Source of the DNA: Marsupella aquatica
Taxonomy: Eukaryota; Marchantiophyta
NCBI GenBank assembly: GCA_973895155.1
Contig: OZ316896.1
Coordinates: 17,422,001-17,486,000 of the forward strand
DNA length: 64,000 nucleotides
Reading direction: 5' to 3'
Every line of letters starts with the position of its first letter. Within the stretch, counting starts at the first letter, position 1. The notes under the pieces were generated by a model, which was not told the origin of the DNA, did no database searches, and worked only from the letters and a program-made list of their open reading frames with translations. Position numbers and translations under genes: made by a program. Of the stretch, positions 54,731-64,000 are shown in pieces.

Positions 54731-57700
54731 CGTTCCACCCAGACAACTGACCTTGATCAACCATCCATACACTTATATCTCGAGCGTTATATCGTGTGCA
54801 CAAGTGTCCAACCTCTTCGTTATATACTACATATATATACTTAGGTCAAAGGATCACCGTACATTGATCGACCACGGCTCCGACTTCGATCAAGTGGCTT
54901 CATCGATGAGCTGGAAACTAGAACGATGATTGTTGGGATCCGACCTGGACATTCGAATGTGCCTCCCGTCCGGCCACTGCAGATCGATCATTGCCGTCAT
55001 CGATCTGCATATATCTTGAGGCTCTGGGTGTAAGCTTATATACCCAGCTCCAGTTTCTTACCGGTCAAAAGCCATGGACAGAGATCGATGTCTACGAATC
55101 TAGGTTTCACAATTCCAGGTGCTCAAAATCCATGGACAGCGATCGATGTCTACGAGTCTAGCTTCACAATTCCAGGTTAACTATTACTGGTGCCTTAGTT
55201 TCGGTTCCAGCTCATTCGATTAGATTTAATTTGAGCATTTACAGTCTCATCAATTTCGGGGTTCAGCTAGAGTTTCAGATAAACCCTATTTTCGGTCTGA
55301 TGGGGATGAAGTCTACGGTGGAATTGTTCATTGTACGTAGAATGTATCGATCAAAGTTAAGGTGAGAAATTTGAGCTAGCAAAGGGACGATCATGGGGCA
55401 TATCGAGAACACATCATGCATGCTGGTGATCCTGATATCTTCAAAGCTTCCTTAAGGAATCCTGTCCTCGCTAGCTTGACTGCTGCGCGCGAACACCATG
55501 GTAGCAGTGTGGGTTTTATGCCCCTTACAGATCATGAGAATTGACAGACACAGAATCCCGAGAGGCAGTTCTTCAAATGTAGCGTCTCTAGTCGCGGCCA
55601 GTGAAGTAATGATGATCGGTCGTCCAGTGAAGTGATGAACATGTCTTGAAATCAATCAATTACATCATGTACAGAATTAGTTAGTCTGTAGCGAGGTCTA
55701 CTGTACACCGTTAACTTTATAGTTACTTTTAATAATAACAATCCTTGCAGGGATACCAGCAGGCATGAGCTTACAGTACGACTGACCGACTCGTCGTGGT
55801 TGGTAGCCGATGAAGGATTTGAATTGATCGATTAGTTTGGTCCCTAGCCATATGTACCTGTGCTGTATAGTACTTGCTTGTGCAGAACCTACAGTACCTT
55901 CAATAAAACCATGAAGTCCGATCTCGCAATTGATATATGTTGACTGACAACATCTCCTGACTGTCCATACTTAATATGATTTTCGTAGAGCAAGTAACTT
56001 ATTTCACCTCGCAATTCCAACCCTGCCATTTCAGTTAGTACGTACTGTAGAGGTCTGCAATTATATGTGAGTTCTGTGCGCATGCGGAAAAAACATGTGA
56101 GAGGGTTTGAGCCTAAACTGAAGTATGTTATATAGACTGTGAAGGTTTATGTTCAAAATGCCATGAATGTCATCTCATATGATCATCGCCAATTTACTCA
56201 CTCACAGTTAATTGCAACTATCTTTTTATTCATATCTATATATGCTTTATACGATCTTTGAAGAATCCATCGTTGGGAGGCAATATATCATGTTGGATAT
56301 TTAGTCAGCAAATTCATTGGATCATCTTCAAGGCTAGGACTAACATAATAAGTGATATGTCCTATAGCTAGGGAGGTGTTGACTGACGTCTAAGAAGGTA
56401 CTGCCTAAAGTAATTAAGTGATGTCAGTACATTTATTGATTGTGTTAGGAAGTTCGTTCAGACAGTTTGTGGTTTATGGTTTGGTAAATCTTCCAGTCTG
56501 ATCTGATGCCCAGGGACCTGCTCATCAAAAAATTAAGGATTGAAGGGGACATGCATGGATCCTTAGTCACCTAGCCTTTACCATTTTAACAACTGAAAGT
56601 AACATAAGATACTGCGCGCGGTGATAATAGAAATGTAATATGAATGCTAGAAAATGGATAGTTAAAGTTGACTATTAATCTAGCAAGGTCATGACTCGGT
56701 GAAGCGCAGGCAGTACAAGTTTCTAAAGTAGAATATCCGTGCTGCTCAGGCTGTAGTCACTCCAAGTCATTCCATTCTGCTTTAATCTCGATGATCTTTT
56801 CATTTCAGTACACAACCCAAGTCTGCAGGTAGAGCTGTCCATATTCTCCCACGGTTTAAACTAGCTCCATCGCTGAGGTAACACAGATATCATGATGAGA
56901 AGTTGCTGACTAGCTAGGGAAACAATTTGACGTACAACTGAGGCGCTGTATGAGTCATGCCTGAATCGACTCGTGATCTTTTCTTTCTCGATCTGGAGAA
57001 GATGCTTTAGGCAAAGTACACCTGCATGCAACTGAAATGGCAGTACTTCTGTGGATCGATCGTCTACAGAGCTGGTTAAAAATGTAAAGCTTTCAATCAT
57101 CATACCAAGTACTGTGTTCATGCATGCATGTCTGATCGGTAGATTTCCGTTCATTCAGTGCACGCCAATTAAGTTTTTAGCATAATTATGTTTCTTGCTG
57201 AGTAATGAGTAGTGGGTCACGGACTCGGAATATGGGGCCTAAAGAGCATGGGGGACGGTACAACTTACTACTGCTGACTAAAAGAGTTACTAACGTGTGA
57301 CTAATCTGATCTAAGATTTCTGCTGTAGTTGTGACGGGAAGATGATATCGAGGTTTTGAATTGGAAGATCATTGTGGCAACAACTACGACAACTTTCCAT
57401 ATCTAACACTGACCTTGCACCAGAATCCATATCATGCAATTCCAGAATAAAAAGTTATTTTTTGAGTTATTTTGTGTTCAGGGAGCAGCATTCATTGACA
57501 CAAGTTTGAGTTAGTACCACTCAGGCACATCTCAGGGCACCCCGCTACTGAACATCAGGGATAATTGACACAGGAATATATATACTCCCTTCGCCCCCAC
57601 AATAATAGTAACATTTCTGAAACTAAATCTCCCTTCTGAAGCATTGTCATTGAAAGGAGTTTCAATGGAGAATGAAAACTTAAAGTAAAATGACTTGGGT

Positions 57701-57920
57701 GTTCTTTCCATGTGGATGACTCGAATCTACAAATTCAGATGTGATCAATATCTAACACTACAAGGTGTGATCTTCACAATAGGGTAGGAGTGATCTGTTT
57801 ACAAAAGTTTGTAAAAAAACTGGAAAGATTCCCCTGCCATCGGATGTATCTTTTGGTTTTTCTAAACCATCAGATTGATTTCTCCAGATAGAACACTACA
57901 ACAAGTTCTGGACACATTTG
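54731..57920. other. EPFL 3' flank and intergenic DNA
   Basis: The first part should hold the EPFL 3' untranslated region. Much of 55000-57200 is rich in GATC and TGCATGCATG words. A 97-codon minus-strand frame with an ATG (57154-56861) and a shorter one at 55452-55655 have no recognised domains. No RNA gene is seen. Confidence 0.45.
55072..55185. repeat. 58-bp direct duplication after EPFL
   Basis: CCATGGACAG followed by GATCGATGTCTACGA occurs at 55072 and again at 55130. Both copies end with TTCACAATTCCAGGT. They lie about 340 bases after the EPFL stop codon. Confidence 0.88.
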
Positions 57921-57927
57921 AATTGAT

Positions 57928-58165
57928 CCCTACCTACAACTCGTGAATTGATTTCTTTTTTTATTTCAATACTTCAACTTTGACCATACACAATGTTATA
58001 CTAACATTGTCCACCCTTGTCTTCACTTTGCACTCTCTCCCCATCCTAACAACTTTTGACTTTCTTCCCTACCTACAACTCATGAATTGATTTCTCTTTT
58101 GGTTTCAATACTTCAACTTTGACCATACACAATGTTACACTACCATTGTCCACCCCAAAATAATC
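57928..58165. repeat. 149-bp spaced direct duplication
   Basis: Copies start at 57928 and 58077 (CCCTACCTACAACTC) and share TTCAATACTTCAACTTTGAC and ACACAATGTTA, then CATTGTCCACCC. The similarity covers about 90 bases of each unit. Confidence 0.85.
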
Positions 58166-58761
58166 TTGGTAACACAACTTTTAATTAAATAAACATTGCC
58201 CACTGCAAACAGTATTGTTAACACCTATTCCAAATAAATGTCAAATCGAGACTTCACATACTCTGAAATTTTCCTGCCATTAAAAAATTTAAGAATGCCT
58301 TTTTCAAATTCGCGTGCTGTTCGTTGGGAAAGCTTTGCCTTGCATTTTACATTTTTCAAGCTTATGAACCCAGAAAGCCTGTCCAGCGCAATGTTCACAT
58401 TCTAAATTTGATCTGCATAAATTGCTCCTTCCAAAATTCTCCAAAATACAAACCTGTATAATCGGGCAGGGCTTTAAGTTCTCTTAATTTCAGAATATCT
58501 CTGGATAGTTTCTGATATAACCTGTTCAGTCATTCCCAGAGCAACCTGTCGTAAGAATTTTGAGCCGTAGTGACCGCGACTCAAATATTGCAACAGTGGC
58601 CGTTCAATACCCCCAAAATTGTGGGGGAGTCTACTTTCAGCTGGGATCCTATGGTCTGCATATCTGTATCTTGCATAAGATCTCAGCCGTTTTCACAAAT
58701 AAACCGATCAAGGTACTTCCTTCCTTGATCATGGAGAACGCTAAAAAGTTCAGAACAATGA

Positions 58762-61700
58762 TTATGAAACTGGTAGAAACAACCATCCGAGAACAACGGC
58801 TGTAAACGGAACTGTAAAATTGTCGTCTAATCGTGTGCTTATAGGCAGAGACTCCACCAGCGCTGTGAAAAATGAAACTAGGAACACACCCAGAAACGTT
58901 CTCGGCAAGATCTTCACGAGGCCAAAAGCTGAGAAATAGCCCAAGTACCTGCATCACGTGTAACAGAATAAGCAGGCACATATTATTAGCCATTACTCTT
59001 CTCCCTTCCACAAGACCTCGACGCAGCATTCTCAACTTAACCTTTCTAGAGACTACATTGATTCTGCCAGTCAATTCTGTCTGAGTTATCTTTCCAGCGA
59101 AATTACCCTGTCTTGACATAGACTTGAACACATTACTGCATCTCAATCAGTGGAAAACCACCTACTCAAAAACGGAATTGGTCCGATTGCGTAAACTATG
59201 CACCTATAAAGATGTCGCCAGGCAGGGAAACAAATCAACTCTGCATTCGTAAAGACTAAGGAAACAATTATTCTGTCTTGGCACCAGAGATAGGCCAGCA
59301 GAACAGACTCATCTACATGAAGCCAGAAGTGGGGAAGTTCTTACAGCATAGATATAAGGGAGCTCATAACGAAGAAGGCCATAGTGCCAGCAATTGACTT
59401 GTACTCGTTGTACGGCAGCTTACTTGTGCCAAAATTCCTTCCTACAATATCAGCGAAACCTGCCATCATGAAATCTATTTGTTAGGTGTCACATGATCAA
59501 CTGGTTTGACTCCCAATGTCTACTTCAAGCAAGTACGTCCGTGGCGACAGAGTGTTATGACAGCAGCTACAGATCGAAAGGTATGGGTAACTCTTTGATT
59601 GGCCAGCAAGTTGAACGTACGAGTTGCATTCCAAATCCACCCGAACAAGCAATCGCATTGTCAAATGGATTTGGGAAGAAATTCACAGTTCCATGTGGCA
59701 CCCTTCCAACAGACATTTAGGTTAATTGCTGGAAAGATGTATGCCCAAGGAGGTCGTTATGATACTCGAATCAACATTCAATAATATGCCATTGTACTTA
59801 AAGTTAACCTAAGTAACTACCGAAGGTCTTTATCAAGTAGAGCACATTTGCAGAACTCAAGTTGGACAAAAGCCACAAGATAACCAGCAATTCGAAGCTT
59901 GGTTCCCGGGATTATTGAATAGGTGGAACCCGTCAGTGCCCTGAATTGTACCAACCTTCAAGTCTAACTGGAAAGTACTTCCAAAATTTGTGTAGGTAAG
60001 CTGATGTTACTTGCCAGAGATCCGCAACTAGCCATAACTAAGCAGCGTCGGAGCCAGTGCTGAGATCAAAGTACCCTCTTGCCGCAAGTCTCAAGGGAGC
60101 CGACTACCATTTTCTCAATGAATTGGACGACGTGGCAACTGAACAAACTATAGCATAAATCGTAAGGATCTCGGGCGTACCATCTCCTGCACACAGATTG
60201 ACAAGAGCAACTATGCCAATAGGGGAAGTCCGCCAGAATCCAATAGTGGTGACCACCACAGCAAGAGCATAGTAGAACGGTCCTCTTAAAAGTTCCCTGT
60301 AGCATTCCAAACCACGGATCATTCCAGACCACAACAGAAACGCCTAGTCCAGTCCACTGGTTTGTTGACTGAACCAGTAGCTATAGAAACTGCCGACACT
60401 CCTTTTTGAAAGGTATTTGTATTCCATACAAGAGTCTCTCTTCTTGGGGTTAATTAGTGCAAATTGATTCTCAACTTTGCTCGGCAGTCTGCCAATGAGA
60501 TTTGCTAGCAAAACCACTTCAGTGAACCTCAAGGTATTTTCTTAAGACCCTGTTGCAATGTGACCATCATGTGTCTCAATCCTTTTGGGCCACATGATTT
60601 TCGATCTCGAAAATATTAAAAAATTTAAACGCCTTCAGTGACTATCATGAGTGCATATGCAAAACAGTTACACTTCTCAACTGTTCAATTATCTTCATCA
60701 ACTCCTACCTTTAGCTATTTGAACAAGTTCGTCCTCTCGTTAACTGTTCATTCATTCTCAGGAAAAAAGCCATGGCACAACATGCAATTCTATCCAAAGT
60801 GGACTGTCCTCGACCAAATGGTTTTCTAAGCAAATTAAGTTTTCTTTGTATAGAACTTCAGCTCCGACCATCCGCAATGGTGTATTCCAAAAAAGGATGC
60901 TAAACCTTCACTATTTATCTTGTCTATCCCTGGCAGCCGTCATAGAAGGATCAATGGCAGTATCACCACAAGACTTGCACCAACAGGACAAGTTTTTCAC
61001 TTTTGTGATTTACTTAACAATTCTTAGAGTATTCTCGTACGTCAATGTGGTATCTCTAGCCAGGAGAACTCTTTCACTTTAATGTTTTATCAAGCTTACC
61101 TCCGATCACCGTCTCGGGTCATTGACTTGATGATGGCTTCATTGTCCATCAATCCAGATCCGATTAACAACATCCGTACACCATTCATGGCTGGTGCAAA
61201 TGCTGCCAAATAGGGGGCTATTGCTGATGGCCTGTCCAATTCGCCATATTCACGACAGCAGAACAGGAATGAGGCACTGGTCAAAAATTGAACACAAAGG
61301 TTGGGCTCAAGCTTTTTCCTCCCCATTTCACTCGTAACTAAATATGAACGAGGAGAAAGCCCTAGTCTGGCTTAACAGCTCCACGCAACATTTTACAATC
61401 ATAACATCTCCCTGAAAGTAGTAACAAGATGCCACAATGCAACCAAATTTTCAAGACATACCCATTGAAGACCAAAGATGAGAGTGGAAGCTGATACCAA
61501 TCGGTAGAGAGGATACACATGTCTTTGGTATATACATCCGATTTGTGCAAAACTTGACTTGAGAGAGGGATTTTACACTCACGTGAATAGAGGCCAAAAC
61601 AGCATGAATCCAAGCCCCACTCCTATATGCACCAACTTCCTGCTCAACTTCTGCGGACAAGGACTCGCGCCGGGCTCACATTTGAGAACTTCATTCAATC

Positions 61701-62539
61701 TGCTGAATGCTCCGCAAACTAAGAAATGTTTGAAGTAAATTTGTAGATTGCGAGGGCACGATCGAGGGCACGAGAGGGTAGAAGACCGACTAGCGAAGAC
61801 ATTATCGAACCGACTTTCAATTCCAAAGATTCCAGATCAATCGCAGAGAGAAACACACCTTTTCCAGAACATCCCGCTTCGCCAACTCGTTGAAGACTTG
61901 CAGGAATGCCAAAGCTCCCGCCAGAGTCGCGACGCCAGCGAAAATGTCTTGCATTGCAGGAAAGTACTCCGGCCACCAGAACCCAGAGGAGGCGGCAGTG
62001 GTGCCAACGCCAGCAGGAGTGACAATCGCACCACAACCAAGCCGTAACAAATCGGTCACAGCGCCAACCTTCTCTTCTCCCTGGACATCACTTCCTCCTC
62101 CTGTCTGGATGTCTCCTCTACCCGAGTCCCCTGCGGATCCCAACAGTCCCCCTGCAAGAGTTATGAGGGAGGCTATGAACCCACCCAGCACCCGTGCTGG
62201 GGCAGAAACTTGCCCCGCTAGCGGCTCCATCTCAGAGGAGCAGTTTGCTTCTGCCATGCTGATCAACTCGCCGGCTGAACGGCTTGCAGCCGTCTTAGCA
62301 GTAATTTCTTTAGTAGGAGTGCCCGTGAGTTGCGCAAGCTCACCGAAGTTTCTTCGAATCAAGCGAAGGGGAATCCCAGTAGCGCTAGGGCAGAAGCGAC
62401 TGCATTGGACAGGAGCAGTGATCCTGCAGTAACGAGAGTAACTGTCTTGTAGAGAGCTAACGCTGCTGCCTTTGCTGCTGATGCTGTTCGGAAGCCTGGT
62501 TGGATGTAAGGCCACCGTTCTGAAATCCAAGAGAGCCAT
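58762..62539 (-). CDS. phytol kinase (VTE5/FOLK-like), plastid-targeted, 6 exons
   Basis: This is a CTP-dependent polyprenol-kinase-family membrane enzyme. Phytol kinase phosphorylates phytol released from chlorophyll and feeds tocopherol synthesis in plastids. Exons: 62539-61859, 61650-61583, 61231-61100, 60296-60181, 59459-59345, 58948-58762; 1299 bases, 432 residues, all GT-AG and in phase. Seen: SRKLVHIGVGL, MNGVRMLLIG, ELLRGPFYYAL, FWRTSPIGIV, the catalytic-type CAGDGFADIVGRNFG (Asp near 332), LPYNEYKSIAGT and ALVESLPIS-LDDN near the C terminus. Five to seven hydrophobic segments fit a multipass protein. The first 50 residues are rich in Ser, Arg and Thr with few acids, like a chloroplast transit peptide. 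The N-terminal exon (227 residues) is much longer than in Arabidopsis VTE5, whose whole protein is about 304. A farnesol kinase role cannot be excluded. Confidence 0.93.
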
Positions 62540-63640
62540 CAGTCCCTGTTGCCGATTGACCGACTGCCCAGCAGCTCAGCTACAGTAGATTCGGCACACA
62601 CACGAGATATTAGGAATTTAAATGCAAAGCAGAGCCCCGGACAGACTCTACCACATTTTGTTGAAGCAACTGACTAGAGACGACCTCACTAAAATGACCC
62701 AGGTGCACATTGTAGTGGCTGGTGTTTGAGTGCACGCCAAAAGCAGCAAAAATGGAGGCTCGATACAAAAGACATTTAAAATTCAGGAAAAGACGACAAA
62801 ACAAGAGGCAGGGGAGTTCAGACCATCAAATCAATCAACCCAGCTGCTCACGACGACCACAAATCGATCCGCTCACTCTGCGGTGCGGTCTGCTGAGATC
62901 AAAATAGTGCAATAGAAGAACGATTTGATTGAGCTTTGTGAAAACTCGACTCCTTAGTTACGGTTACAGTGGTCACACACTTCTCTCCTCAGGAACTGAA
63001 AAGCTTTGGAATGCGACGGAATTCAGCTCCTACCTTCTTCAGATTCCACGCCAAAGTCCAACAACAATTCCCAGCTCCAAAATCACTCATTTATTCATGA
63101 TTCCATGAGATCATAGCTGGTTGTCCACAGACCCAATTGGCAGCAAACGTCCAGAGAGAGTCTCAACTTCTCTCACAGGCGCACGCACAGTAATATTCAG
63201 AGTGCAGAAGTGTGTGACTTGCAGGACTGTCGGTATTCCCGAGTACTTTTCTGGAGCAGAATACTGATCAGCTTCCTACAAAGATTCACAGAGAGAGAGG
63301 TATCCCCAAAGTACGTCACGACAACATCTCCTGTGTTTTTCACGAGTTCAATCTTCAGTTTTTAGTTGTGAGGGATATTCTTGCCGTCTAGGCTGAGACT
63401 ACGGAATATAAACACTCTGTAGTGAACGATTGACCTCACAAAACCATACTCGTCATGGGGAACAAAGTTCGCCTCTTCACGCAAGTCTGTCTACTTCTCC
63501 AAAGGAGTCGTAACTACCACCACACCCTCCCGTCCACCTCTGCCTTTCTCGCCAAAAGCAAGCCTACCACGACCACATTGGACGTAATTTGCTGACCGCG
63601 TGCACACGCATCAAAAGGGCATGAACATCCGACCTGCCCC
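62540..63640. promoter_or_regulatory. upstream region of the phytol kinase gene
   Basis: The start codon lies at 62539 on the minus strand, so this stretch should hold its leader and promoter. Short ORFs on both strands (for example 62610-62804 and 62722-62907) show no recognised domain. A TATA-like TTATAAATAATATA lies near 63655, but it is about 1.1 kb from the start codon and may serve another gene. Confidence 0.35.
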
Positions 63641-63907
63641 CTTCTTATAAATAATATATGAGTGCGATAAAGTTCCTTAGATCATTGGGTCAAAGACTCA
63701 TCAATGGATAGAATGATAAATTATAGGCTTGCACAAATTCCGTGTCCAGCGGCAGTACCGTATACGTTCTGACTAGCACCGTTTCCAGAACTCGTGGCAG
63801 GTCAGGCGGATTTTTTTTCCTTGACTACAGGAGCATCTTGTTGTGATCTGACAGACTAAAAGTGATACAAAGCACGGATACTCAGTATCCTGACGCGCGA
63901 CTACTCC

Positions 63908-63928
63908 GCGCCAAAACCCCGCGCCAAA
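63908..63928 (-). promoter_or_regulatory. two tandem E2F-like sites
   Basis: GCGCCAAA, the reverse complement of the E2F consensus TTTSSCGC, occurs at 63908-63915 and 63921-63928, 13 bases apart. Adjacent E2F sites are typical of cell-cycle and DNA-replication gene promoters. No such gene is in this part of the window, so the target would lie beyond 64000. Confidence 0.45.
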
Positions 63929-64000
63929 ACCCCGATAGATTCTGCTCGGCACCTGCCGAGATTCTCCTATTTCCGGGCCCGTGAAACTAAAAACCTCACT

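Noticed and set aside
54405-54929. 174-codon ORF overlapping the EPFL last exon in another frame
   Set aside because: The EPFL frame carries the family cysteines and splices in phase; the other frame has no recognised domain.
61890-62432. 180-codon plus-strand ORF opposite the phytol kinase first exon
   Set aside because: It is the antisense shadow of a GC-richer coding exon that is confirmed by in-phase splicing to conserved exons.

Overview
This is nuclear DNA of a land plant. The evidence is spliceosomal genes with short exons, plant-type protein families (an EPF/EPFL cysteine-rich secreted peptide, a chloroplast-type phytol kinase, a RECQ4-like helicase, a short tRNase Z) and long AT-rich intergenic DNA full of small duplications. 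Gene spacing of roughly 10 kb, introns of about 50-600 bases and protein sequences close to but distinct from seed-plant homologues suggest a bryophyte or other non-seed plant. That assignment is an inference; the species cannot be fixed from this window. I see no rRNA, tRNA or CRISPR.

Layout. At 1583-6150 (minus) lies a complete 15-exon ARP2 gene. Upstream, 6151-9800 holds a possible divergent gene fragment and degenerate repeats. At 10952-13167 (plus) is a 6-exon SERINC gene with a leader that is tandemly duplicated about 2.5 times (9826-10530). At 15252-18237 (plus) is an 8-exon tRNase Z gene. From 18.2 to 29.4 kb the DNA is accessory: inverted repeats, a pyrimidine-rich irregular array, a 310-360 bp satellite array with similar inverted segments on either side (23.2-25.4 kb), a cluster of three small palindromes (26.2 kb) and four 219-232 bp repeats just before the next gene. 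At 29794-39262 (plus) is a 25-exon RECQ4/SGS1-like helicase whose reading frame implies one GC-AG intron. From 39.3 to 53.3 kb there is a decayed retroelement (42.7-43.6 kb), short direct duplications, a perfect 23-bp foldback and a few unproven ORFs. At 53373-54730 (plus) is a 3-exon EPFL peptide gene. At 58762-62539 (minus) is a 6-exon phytol kinase with a plastid-type N terminus. The right edge carries two E2F-like sites that may belong to a gene outside the window.

How the genes relate. They are independent housekeeping or developmental genes, not an operon: actin nucleation (ARP2), membrane serine/lipid-associated protein (SERINC), tRNA 3' processing (TRZ), recombination control (RECQ4), cell-to-cell peptide signalling (EPFL) and phytol salvage for tocopherol (VTE5-like). 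The exon models for all six were built by hand from splice sites and reading-frame continuity, and every exon joins in phase. The most unusual features are non-coding: duplicated leader blocks carrying splice donors before SERINC, a similar repeat block before RECQ4, and the inverted-arm/satellite composite at 23-25.5 kb.
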